This document shows positions 13,001-25,327 of a stretch of DNA of 64,000 nt, piece by piece. The notes beneath the pieces are model-generated. The model ran no database searches. It saw nothing but the letters and a program-made list of their open reading frames with translations, and was not told where the DNA came from. Made by a program: the position numbers and the translations under genes. Each line of letters opens with the position of its first letter. Position 1 is the stretch's first letter. Source of the stretch: Adiantum capillus-veneris (Eukaryota; Streptophyta; Polypodiopsida; Polypodiales; Pteridaceae); assembly GCA_014529385.2 (NCBI GenBank), contig CM043944.1:77953884-78017883 (forward strand), given 5' to 3'.

Positions 13001-14701
13001 ATGTTCCCCATCCTGTGATAGTTTGGATAGGCCCGTCTCTGTAACATCAAGCTCTCTCAGCATCTCCTCTGAAGTATTGTAAAATACTGTCTGATGATGG
13101 GCAATCCTATCATTGAAATCCCCTAGGATGATAATGTCACCATCTCTAGAGAACTCCCATTTGTCATCATTCAAAATAGAGAAGGGAGACTGTCCTCTGG
13201 GAGGTGCATATACTGACGTACTCGGGGGAAAGTAGCAAATAGCAATGTAAAGATATCTGTCTGTCTCTGCTCTCAATCTAACCCACATGTACCTAGCTGG
13301 CTCATCCCTGCGGGCTATATGTATCAATGGCTGCAATTCCTCCCTGAATAACACTGCCACTCCTTCTAAGCCTTGCCCTCTGCGCTCTGATCGTGTCTCC
13401 TGTCTACAGGCTGTATCCCATCTGTATCCACTAATGTTAGGCATAGACTGCCTAGGGGCCTGATGTGTCTCAGAGTAGAAGATGATGTCTCTCTCGGTAA
13501 AACTCTCCTCAAAAGCACCCACATCAAGGCGCATAGATCCATTACAATTTCAGGTAGCAACTTTGAGTGTGGTCCCATAGGCCTCACACTGTCATGTGGA
13601 ACGTGGCTCCAAATTCACCACTCTTCCATCTCGATAAAAATCAATCTTACCTTTTTCCCTTGCCGCTCTAATCTCTGGCATCACCTCCTGCATATTGGCG
13701 ATCTGTGAGAGGGTAAGGTCGTCCCTGAGGAAGATACCTGTCTTCTTAAGAGTTGGTCTCTTCTTCAAAAAGTCCTTCGCTTCCATGGAGGGAAAACAAA
13801 GGATGAGTGCGCTTTCTTTCGAGGTTTCCCCCTTGCTCCCATTTTTCTTGTTGCCCACTCTCGAGGCTTTTGAGTGCATCGGCTCATGAATCCCCATCAA
13901 AGCCATGAGTTTTTTTACCTCTTCGTCTACATAATCTTTGTCTTTAAGGCCGCAAATTCTCACATGTAGAGAGATTACAAGTCTTCCTTGCTCCTCTTCT
14001 AGTGTCAGGTTGATAATGGTGGGTGTAGACATTGTTTCCTTGCTTTTCCCTTTCTTGGCAACCTTAATCCATTTCTCAGCCTCATCTGCTTTCTGTTGAG
14101 TCTTTGTAATAACGTCCACCCAAGAAGTAGTCATTTCTTTATGCTTCTCTTCCCCCTCTTTGATGGCTCGCACTTGCTTTTTGATTGTGTTGAGTTCTTC
14201 TATTACAGAGGGTTGCAATTCTCCCTCTTCAAGCGTGTTTCGTGATCATGCCTCAGCGTGTTTCGTGATCATGCCTCAACGAGCTCCTTCTTGAGTGACG
14301 CTTCGTCTTGGGCCGTCACACGATCTCCCATTGCAACGATTTTGCTTTCTTGGGCCAAAACGCGATCTTCAAGTATTTTTATTGTCCCTAATAGGTTGCG
14401 TTTGATATTGTTAATGATTTCGGTCATTTCTTCTTTGCACTTTTGAACTGCATCTTCTAAGGGGTCGGGCTTATCACATTATGCATACATGTTCTCCCAC
14501 ATTAAGCATACATGGCGTACATTTTCTACAATTTTTGCAAATTACAACAAATGCCCGCTTTCTGCAATTTCTGCAATTCTTGCAAATTCTGCAATTTTTG
14601 AGAAAAATGCTGAAATTTGAATTTTTTGCAATTTCCTGCGATTTTCCTGATATTTGCTGATTTTTGCCTGCTAATTTTTGCAATTTCTGAGAAAAAGGCT
14701 G

Positions 14702-14761
<60 letters not shown>

Positions 14762-17700
14762 GAAAACCTAGCATTGTAGAGGAGTGTATATGTAAATTTG
14801 TTAGTGTATACCAACATCCATAGTATGGCTGGTGGCTGCAGATGCCAGCAGTGCCAGAAAACTACTTCTTTCACTCTAGGGTTCCTTTAATGGAATGTCC
14901 AGCAGATTCCTAGAACTCAGGAGCCAAAGTTAACAAAGATGAGGTTCCCAGAAGTTTGTTGTCATTAGAGTCTCCTTCATTGTCTTCTTGGAGTTCCTCC
15001 CTAATGTTGGTCTTCAGGAGCCACCTTCAGCAAGTGGACTGGTTTCTATCCTTGTTGACAACTCCTTGTTAGCTCCACTGTAACTAAGTCAGACTTTGTA
15101 AATAATTAATTTATTTACGAGAAAAGAATTATCTAATTAGTTGTGTGCACATCAGAATAGATTTAGCAGTTCTTGGGACTCAGCTGCGCCCAAGTTTGGG
15201 CCAGTGCACCTCAGGGAGACCCTAGCAGAACATACCTTGAAGCCCTAGCGATTGGGAAATCGGGTCTTCAATGAAGGGGTAGATAGTAGCCTCAGATTTC
15301 ATGCTCAGAAACTTACGCGCCCTAGTGCAAGCACAGGAATGAGATGGGGTCCTTAGAATAATAACCCCAAGGCCTAAATCATTTTACGGCCTTAGGATAA
15401 GTCAGTTAAGGTATTTTTAAATTGTCTATGCCGGACCAAATGACTGGACAAGTGCGAACAGGTAATGCCAGAGCAGTGTTGGTACGGCATTGCGCTGGGG
15501 AGCAGCTAACAATTTCATTAGTAGCATTTGTGTGTGCAGTTGTGAGTTAATTTGCACACTTCATTAATAGCCTAGGGATTTTTAAAAGTGAAAGTTGAAG
15601 GGTTTTTAAAGTTATTAAGTGAGTGTGCCAAGTGGCACACTTACCAATGCAAACTAACTCTCTCTCTCTCTCTCACCCTCTCTCTTCCTAGCGCCCCCTC
15701 TCCCTGATGGCTATTTAGGAGGCCTTACTCCCCCATTTTTAGTGTTGGCAGTGCTCCTACCCCCCCTATTGTGAGTATGCCCTACGCATTGGAGCCCTCC
15801 ATGGAAGCTTGAGAGCAGCCCCTTGTGACATATGTGGTGGCCTCGTGCTCCCATTGTCTAGAACAAGGGCTCTCATAGCCATAGCCAGCTTTTGGTGAGG
15901 TTTCATCGCGAGAAGTTGCAGCAGGCACTCTCTTCGTAGAGTGTGGTGGCTTTAAATTCTCTGTTTTCAGCCCTTAATCACCTCCTTTAGGTTGAATTTC
16001 AGCAAAATACATATAGAATCTAGTTCTTCTCTACCTACACTACGCGTACACCATCGCGGAAAAGGCCTCTTTTTCGGCTCTGGCAGGTGCTCAGGTAACA
16101 TTTTCATGTTATGTGCAGAAAATTACAGCAAGCATGTGTGCGTGCATTTTGCGTGTTTCTCCCTTGTTTTTGTTGCAGGAATAATTATGCATAAAGGGAC
16201 TCAGTTAGCGGAAGGTAGACTCTCATTTTCGAGAGCTTCCGTTGAGTTTTGTGGAAGATAGACTCTCGTTTTTGAGAGCTTCCCAAAAATCTCATAGCAG
16301 AGGGAAGATCCTCTCAGTATTCAGAGAGTAGCGTTCGCACTCTCTCAATCAGAAGCAGAAAGAAAGAATAGAGGACGGGCTATTGCCCCGTTCTTGTGCT
16401 TGTAAAGATTCTCCCTTAGTAATAAAGATATTCTCTTTATGGGGGGGGGGACCAGCCCATCTTCTGGTCCCCAATGAAGTGTCAAGCTTTTCCTCTCTCT
16501 CTCTCTCTCTCCAATTCTCTTGAGTATTTGAAGTACAATTAAAAGTCAGTTTACGCTTCCGTATTTTTTGTGACAGTGGTATCAGAGCAAGGTCATCTCT
16601 CTCTTCCTTAAGGGATTGACGACTCTTTGCAGACTGCAGAAATGGGAGGACGCGAGATAGAGTTCTCTCTCCTTCAACAATAGGTGGAAGAGTTGTAAAA
16701 AGCTCTCTCCCATCCAGAAGTCCAAAAGATTCTCCATACTCTTGAGAAAGGGAAGGAGAAAATGCCTATGGGGTCGGGAGAAATCCCGCAGAACCCAAAG
16801 GCGCCAGAACCAAGGAAAGATCCTTTGATTGGAACCTCCCGCATGCACGAGAGGCACAGGAAACCTCCAGAATGTCATGTGCGGTTTATCCCAAAGGTTC
16901 AAGAGCAGGATCCCCCTGATTCCCCTCAGTTCTCTTTCATGAAGGATTTGGATGACATCGTTGCTCCGAAAGACATGTTTCTTGACGATCCTTCGTAGCA
17001 AGAAGTGCATTCGAGGGAAAAGACTCCTGTCCATAAGGAGTCTAAGCATAGAAAGAAGGAGCATCATAAGAAGAAGCACCACAGGCAGAAAACATTCAAC
17101 TCCATTCAAGAAGATTGACGATTCGGAAAAGATGCGCAAGTTTGAAGCAGGATTGCATGAAGCCTTGCAAAAGGCTATGAAGCTTTACCCTCGAGGTAAC
17201 TTGCAGATACTTATGGAATCAGCCCGCATAGCTGATGGAATACATGACAAGGGTACTCCCAGGAAGATGGAGCAAAGCACTTACCATGCTAAGCAAAAGG
17301 CTCTCCATGAGCAGCCTACCTCTACTTCTTCTTCTCAAAAGAAGAAAAGAACCGCCTGCGAAGCAGAAGCAAAGCCAAATCAGCCCAAGAAAGGGAGATA
17401 TCTCTCTCCTGCTGAGTTGCGAACCTACATTAGTGAAGGAAGATGCTTTTAGTGCGGACAAGTTGGTCATATGAAGGGTGATTGTCCTACCAAACCTCCA
17501 CAACCACCCTCTTCCAATGCAGTCCCAGATGTACAGGGAAATACAACCAAGGATGGAAAAGAAAGAGCTCTTCTTAAAGCATGGGGTAGCATCAACAACC
17601 AACGGGCTCTCATTTTGTTTGACCCTGGCAGTACAGACAACTTCATCTCTACCAAGCTAGCTGATGACCTGAACTTACAGCCCAATCGTTTTGGAGTTTC

Positions 17701-20700
17701 TATTCAAGCACAATCTGCTTTCAAAGGACAGAATTCAAACTCTACTCTAATCATAGGGAAGTTGAATCTAAAGGTCGACGACTACAAGGATCAAGAGTCT
17801 TTTTTACTAGCTTCATTTGAAGGATGCGATGTTATCTTGGGAATGCCTTGGCACTACAAGATGTATCCCATTCCGGACTATGTTCAGAAAACCTTATCCT
17901 TTGCTCATAAAGGAAAGGAGTACCTTGTACTTGCAGATGCAGGTGATTGGCGTATCCCTATCGCCAATCACATTGCCATCAAGAAAGAAATGAAAAAGTG
18001 TGTTTCAGCGTACTTGATTTTTGCAAGAGAGAGAGATGTGTCTGTTTCACAACTTTCTTCCTCTTTAGAGCAAAAAGGACTTAAGTTATTAGAAAGTTAT
18101 AAAGATTGTTTTGTAGATGAACTTCCAAATGAACTCCACCTTCGCGACCTGAGGATCATACAATTGATTTGATCCAGAAAGTTCTCCTCCAAATCAGCCC
18201 CCTTATCGAGTTAGTCTAATGCTGCAAGAGGAAATTCTCAAGCAGGTTAACGAACTTTTGGAGAAGGACTTAATAAGGCCTAGTACTTCTCCATATTGTT
18301 CACCTGTCTTGCTAGTATAGAAAAAGGATGGCACATTCCGCATGTGCATAGACTATAAATCTCTAAACAAGATCACAATCAAGAATCGATTTCCAATCCC
18401 TCGGATTGACGACATTCTTGACAAGTTACAAGGAGCAAGTGTTTTTAGTCGTATAGACTTGAAGAGCGGTTATCATCAAATCTGCATAGCTCCTCAAGAT
18501 GTGCATAAGACTTCATTTAGAACAACTTTCGGGTTGTATGAATTCTTAGTGATGCCTTTTGGACTCACTAATGCACCAACCACATTCAACAGAATGATGG
18601 ATAGAATCTTCCACTCATATAGAAGCTTCACATGCGTTTTCTTTGATGACGTCTTAATCTTCTCAGAGACGGAAGACGAACACTATAAGCATCTTGCCTT
18701 AGTGTTTGAAGAATTACGCAAACACAAATTATTTGTGAATGCTAAGAAGAGTGAGTTCTTTCTAAAAGAAATCCACTATTTGGGCCATATAGTATCTCAC
18801 AATCAGGTGAGAAATGGTCCTGATAAGATTCAAGCAGTTGTAGAAAGGCCTACGCCAACTACAGTACATGATGTACGAAGTTTCCTTGGCCTCTGTTCCT
18901 ATTATCGGCATTTCATTCGAGCTTTTGCCGCGATAGCATGTCCCCTCCATGACCTGACAAAGAAGTGGATTCCATTCCATTGGGGGTCTGGACGAAAACA
19001 AGCTTTCGAAAAGCTTAAGTATCTACTCAGTCACGGACCTGTTCTCACCGTCCCTGATCTTCGCAAACCTTTCGAGGTATACTGCGATGCATCTGGAGAT
19101 TGTGTAGGAGCAGTTTTGAACCAAGAGGGTCACGCGATAGCCTATGAAAGTCGGCGCCTTAAAGATGCAGAGTTACATGTCTCCATATACGAGAAAGAGC
19201 TAATGGTAGTAATTCATGCTCTTTTCATTTGGAAACACTATCTATTAGGAGCTGATTTTATTATCAAGACAGATCATCAAAGTCTTCGCTACTTTCTCAC
19301 ACAAAGAAAGTTATCAGAAAAGCAGATGAGATGGGCCAACTTTCTTTCAATGTTCCATTTTCAGATTTTACATACTTCTGGAACGAAGAATGCAGTTGCA
19401 GATGCTCTCTCCAGGCGTCCAAAGATCAATGCACTAACAACAATTTATCATGAGGAACTAGAATCTCTCAGCGAGATGTATCCTCAAGATCCAGACTTCG
19501 CCACAATTTGGGCAGATCTTCAAGCTGGTCACTCAAAGCCACCTTATTCCATTAGGGATAATACACTCTATCGTCAACAAGCAATATGCATAGCTCAGCC
19601 CTTACGACAGAAGGTGATGGATGAAGCACATAATTCTCCTTATGCCGGGCATCGGGGAATTGCTTCCACCACTAGTGCCCTTGAAAGGTATTTCTTTTGG
19701 CCAACACTCCGTGCGGACATTGAAAAACATGTACGTGAGTGTTTAGTCTGCCAAAAAGTAAAATATGACAGACATAAAGTTTATGGCAAGCTTCAGCCGC
19801 TCCCTGTGCCTAACACGCCATGGGAAAGTATTGCCATGGATTTTATTACGGATCTTCCTAGATCCAAGAATGGAAATGATGCAATCTGGACTATAATAGA
19901 CAGATTCAGTAAGCAAGCACATTTTCTTCCAGTAAAGAAGACGATCAAAGGTGATCACATGGCTAGAATATTTCTAGCTCAGATTTTTAAACACCATGGA
20001 TTGCCAAAGACTATTGTCAGTGATAGAGATCCCCGCATGACTAGTCTATTTTGGCAGGCATTGTTCGAAAACTTGGGAACTAAGCTTGATTTTTCATCAG
20101 CTTATCATCCTCAAACAGATGGTCAAAGCGAAATCGCTAATGCCACTGTTTTAGATCTCCTCAAGTGCTATGTTTCGGAACGACAATCCGAATGGGAACA
20201 GTACTTACCAATAGTTGAGTTTGCGTATAATAATACCATACATTCCTCAACTGGTAAAGCTCCCTTTGAAATTATTTATGGGAAGGCACTCTTACTTCCT
20301 ATTATGGTGACCAAAGAAAACATCTTCGCCGTACATGAATTTGTGCGCAATATTGATATTGCCCATCAACAAGTAAAGCAAGCGATTCTTCGTACTCAAG
20401 AGCAATAGAAGAGAAAAGCAGACAAGCACAGAAGAAATCTCAATCTAGAAAAAGGACAATATGTCCTGCTTCGGTTTGCGAAAGGTAGATTGAAAAAGCG
20501 GGTCGGAAAAGGGAAAGTTGTCAAACTTTCCCATAGATTTTACGGCCCTTTCAAAATTACATATAAAGTCAATGACGTGACTTTCAGATTGGATTTGCCT
20601 TCTAACTGGCGCATCCATAATGCTTTTCATGTCAGTCTCCTCCAACCATATGTTGGACCTCCTCCAGTGGCGCCAGTACACGAAGATTCTCCAGAAGTCG

Positions 20701-23700
20701 AAGAGACTGAGGAACTCCTTCAACCTGAACAGATCATACACCACTCGGAGAGACAACTCAAGTCAGGGAGTCTACATCGAAAGTATTTAGTCAAATTCAA
20801 GAATTACACTCCTTTAGATGCAAAGTGGATGACTGAGTCCGATCTTAAGGACTACCTAGATATCTTGCACAGTTATGTTGACGCTCTACAGTTGAGGTCA
20901 ACTGTTTAGAACCAAGAGGGATATAACTAAGTCAGACTTTGTAAATAATTAATTTATTTACGAGAAAAGAATTATCTAATTAGTTGTGTGCACATCAGAA
21001 TAGATTTAGCAGTTCTGGGACCTCAGGTGCGCCCAAGTTTGGGCCAGTGCACCTCAGGGAGACCCTAGCAGAAAATACCCTGAAGCCCTAGCGATTGGGA
21101 AATCGGGTCTTCAATGAAGGGGTAGATAGTAGCCTCAGATTTCAGGCTCAGAAAATTACGCGCCCTAGTGCAAGCACATGAATGAGATGGGGTCCTTAGA
21201 ATAATAACCCTAATGCCTAAATCATTTTACGGCCTTAGGATAAGTCAGTTAAGGTATTTTTAAATTGTCTATGCCGGACCAAATGACCGGACAAGTGCGA
21301 ACAGGTAATGCCAGAGCAGTGTCGGTACGGCATTGCGCTGGGGAGCAGCTAACAATTCATTAGTAGCATTTGTGTGTGCAGTTGTGAGTTAATTTGCACA
21401 CTTCATTAATAGCCTAGGGATTTTTAAAAGTGAAAGTTGAAGGGTTTTTAAAGTTATTAAGTGAGTGTGCCAAGTGGCACACTTACCAATGCAAACTAAC
21501 TCTCTCACTCTCACTCTCACCCTCTCTCTCTTCCTAGCGCCCCCTCTCCCTGATGGCTATTTAGGAGGCCTTACTCCCCCATTTTTAGTGTTGGCAGTGC
21601 TCCTACCCCCCCTATTGTGAGTATGCCCTACGCATTGGAGCCCTCCATGGAAGCTTGAGAGCAGCCCCTTGTGACATATGTGGTGGCCTCGTGCTCCCAT
21701 TGTCTAGAACAAGGGCTCTCATAGCCATAGCCAGCTTTTGGTGAGGTTTCATCGCGAGAAGTTGCAGCAGGCACTCTCTTCGTAGAGTGTGGTGGCTTTA
21801 AATTCTCTGTTTGCAGCCCTTAATCACCTCCTTTAGGTTGAATTTCAGCAAAATACATATAGAATCTAGTTCTTCTCTACCTACGTTACGCGTACACCAT
21901 CGCGGAAAAGGTCTCTTTTTCGGTTCTGGAAGGTGCTCATGTAAAATTTTCAGGTTATGTGCAGAAAATTACAGCAAGCATGTGTGCGTGCATTTTGCGT
22001 GTTTCTCCCTTGTTTTTGTTGCAGGAATAATTATGCATAAAGGGACTCAGTTAGCGGAAGGTAGACTCTCATTTTCGAGAGCTTTCGTTGAGTTTTGTGG
22101 AAGATAGACTCTCGTTTTTGAGAGCTTCCCAAAAATCTCATAGCAGAGGGAAGATCCTCTCAGTATTCAGAGAGTAGCGTTCGCACTCTCTCAATCAGAA
22201 GCAGAAAGAAAGAATAGAGGACGGGCTATTGCCCCGTTCTTGTGCTTGTAAAGATTCTCCCTTAGTAATAAAGATATTCTCTTTATGGGGGGGGACCAGC
22301 CCATCTTCTGGTCCCCAATGAAGTGTCAAGCTTTTCCTCTCTCTCTCTCTCTCTCTCTCCAATTCTCTTGAGTATTTGAAGTACAATTAAAAGTGAGTTT
22401 ACGCTTCCGTATTTTTTGTGACATCCACTGCAGTGCTTTGTTGCTCATTGTCACGTGTACATCTAACCCTATGTGTACGTGGACAAGCTACTTCATGCCT
22501 AGGGTTCAGTTCAGTTCAGTTAGCCTAGCTTAGGAAGTGATCTGGCACTTTTGTGAGTCTGTTCGTAGACCGTGCATGTCCAGACACTTAGAGAGTAGAT
22601 GCATATCCTTTGGTTGCACACAGCATGATCATCAGCTTTACCATCAGAATCCATCAGGAGCATTTTACAGTGCAGAAAACCTATTTTTCCTATTTTAGTC
22701 ATTTTTCACTTATTATTAATAAGTGACTTTGTTGTGAAACTGGGTAGGGAAATTTGACAAGCAAGTATATAAGAAAACCAAGCGCTAGCACTTTCTGGTA
22801 GAAGAGGCAGCAGGAACCTTGTGTTCAACAATGCACCCTCTCGGCAAGACCCCCCGGCAGCAAACCTAGCGTTTTCAGCCAACAAGGACCAGCGTTTTTC
22901 AACATTGCAGATCAGCCCCAGGGTTTTGCATTTGCAGATTAGCCTGGCGACAGCAGGACTCAGCAGATTCTCTAGCGTTTTTTCATATTGACATCAGATC
23001 AGGCCTAGTGTTTTTGGACAGCAATTCAGCCTAGCGTTTTGCAGTTTCTCGGTGACAGAACCAACATATGCATCAGCGTTTTGCATTTTCAGCATCAAGA
23101 CACCGCAGAACAGCCCTTGAACTTTGCAGATCTCACCTTCCCGCAACAGATCCTCGCCGCACGGTTAGATCAACCAAAGTTTGCAGATTCAGCCCGCTAT
23201 TTGTAGATTTCAGCATCTGCGTTTTCAGCGCGTCGTCGTTGCATCATTGTCATCGACATTGTCACCGACATAGAGTCAGAATTCAGCAGATCAAGGTTGG
23301 ATCAAAACGTACGTACTGATCCGTTCCGTACCGTACGGACGTTATGTACAGATCCGTACCGTACATAACGATCCGTACGCCGTTTTTGTTTTTTTTTTTG
23401 GTTTTTTTTGGTTTTTTTTGTTTTTTTCGTGGTTGGTTTTGGGGGGGTGTGGGAAGCCCGTACAGTGCTGATTTAAAATAAAAATCCAAATCTCTTGCAA
23501 TAGTTACGCAATAGTTACACAGTATATGGTTGTCTTGTAAAACGTGTCTTTGAAGGTCTCTATAAGTTGTTGGCTTCTCTTGTTTTTTATTGGAAATGTC
23601 CTAGAAAATTTAGTACTTTGCGGTTTTTTTACAAGAGTACGTATTTTTACGTACGTAAAAAATTTTCGTGTACGGAACAACGTACAGTACGTACATATAC

Positions 23701-25270
23701 GCCACGTACATTACGTTTGGTACCACCTTGCAGCAGATACAACAAGATTAGCAGATTTCAGCCATTAGCATTTTCAGATTTCAGCCTGTCTTGTCGTCGT
23801 CCTCATCGTCGTTGACATCGTCGGCAAGTCCAAAGCATTGTAGAGATTTGTGCAATCAATAGTAGACCACTCTCGCCATAGAGAGTGGGGCCTTCGGAGG
23901 AGGGTTTGACAAACTTTTCTGGTGTCGTATTCTTCTGTCTCTATCTCTCAGTCTCAGCACCTTCATTTACAGTGTTCATCACTTTGTTTGTGTCCATTGC
24001 ACTCTCTCACTAAAGGAACGGAAGGCTCTCCCTCCTGTAAGTAAAAGAAACCCTTGAGCACAGTTCGGAGCACTCATCTTGAGCAAAGTTCAACATTCAC
24101 TTCGGCTGCACCTTACACTCATCTTGTGGCATCCTCTTGCAGTCTCTTTGTGATATCAGTTGCCTCTTCACCCTCATCTTTGAATCAAGTGCCCTCTCTC
24201 TTCTGTTTATCCATTGCCTTTTGTTGCCACATAAATCAGTTGGCGGGCAATGCCGGACATTAGAGCTCTTGCAGAGTCTTTTGGTGGAATTGCCTATCTT
24301 TTCGAGGCTACTGTCATCCTCTTTCTACTTAGCTTGCGAAGGCACTTTATACTCTCTTTGGAAAAGGCTGGCTTTCAATTTTCTACAGTTTGTGTAATAT
24401 TTTTAGCCAAGGCTACAGAAGAATGAAAAATGATTTTTGTGCACACAGAATAGATTTATGAATTTATTGGTACCAATTAATATTTCAAATGAACGGGTAA
24501 ATTTTTCGGTGCAATGTGCCATTTGGGAATTTATCTGTGCTCGGATAATATGATAAGTAGAACAGTAGCCGGACATAGTGCAGAACAGATCAGAACAAGC
24601 ACATGAATAAGATGGTGTCCCTAGTTCGCTCAGAAAAGTCATGATTCCGGCCGGACACAGTGTAAGTTTTTTTTGGAGGCCTGTGGCTGAAATATATTCA
24701 GCCTTTGTAGTACTCGGTGCCACAATTTTCTGTAATCTCGAACACCAAGAGATAGCCCCACCAGCTAAAGTAACATACCCCTGGTGGATTTCCTACTGTC
24801 AAGATCTCTTGCCATATTTGGATCACAGAACCCTCGCAATTCTAGTGTACCGTGTCCATAGCATATACATTTCTCTTGTGTACCTTCTAAGTATTGAAAG
24901 ATTCCCGTAACTGCTTCCCAATGTGGTTTGCGAGGATAAGACATAAATCTACTGACAAGTCCCACTGCATGAGAAAGGTCAGGCTGTGTGGCAACCATGG
25001 CACCATGCATATATCAAAGATCCGCAAGCTGATGCATAAGGTATACCCTTCATAGCATTTGCAGCTACATCATCTTTTGGACAATCAACTTTGCTAAGTT
25101 TTGTATATGGTTGGCAGGTGCAGCGGAATTGAAATGGTGAAGATCTAGTTTTACACTTCCACAAAATCGTTTCTTTCTTTCCTTGTGTTAGTGATTTCTT
25201 TTTGCTTGAATGATGGTTCCTTTTACTTTCCCCTAAAGGAGGGGCTGAGAGAATGCATGCAGTAGAGATG

Positions 25271-25327
<57 letters not shown>

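Larger units (their letters stand above)
8071..14757 (-). mobile_element. LINE copy A (APE-type endonuclease / RT), interrupted by a solo LTR
   Basis: Read on the minus strand it runs from a CT-microsatellite 5' region (14757) through a coiled-coil ORF1-like part (14218-13592), an endonuclease part (about 13540-12830, with ILGDFN), RT (12334-11350, with [21 protein letters not shown] and YVDD) and a C-terminal Cys/His region near 9150. The 3' end is followed by (ATTTC)n, (CT)n and (CTT)n repeats at 8071-8143. A solo LTR at 9995-11228 splits it just after RT. Copy B at 31.4-41.3 kb is homologous over nearly all its length but in opposite orientation. Stops and frameshifts are frequent, so it is a dead copy. 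Confidence 0.85.
15079..22423 (+). mobile_element. Ty3/Gypsy chromovirus, both LTRs, 7345 bp
   Basis: The element has LTRs at 15079-16575 and 20922-22423, the target duplication TCCAC at 15074-15078 and 22424-22428, a PBS at 16577-16588 and a polypurine tract at 20911-20921. The internal order is gag, protease, RT, RNase H, integrase, chromodomain, as in plant chromoviruses. Coding defects: stops in gag (one within the zinc knuckle), a frameshift near 18,140, a stop at about 18,318 and one at 20406 before the chromodomain part. The LTRs differ at only a small fraction of sites, so the insertion is fairly recent compared with the LINEs. It lies in SAC3 intron 2, in the sense direction. Confidence 0.93.

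Noticed and set aside
15992-16261. 89-codon frame repeated almost identically at 21811-22107
   Set aside because: It lies inside both LTRs of the chromovirus; the duplication is explained by the LTRs, and no protein family is recognised.
16582-17139. 185-codon minus-strand frame in the Ty3 gag region
   Set aside because: Shadow of gag on the opposite strand; Leu-rich composition only mirrors Lys/Glu codons.
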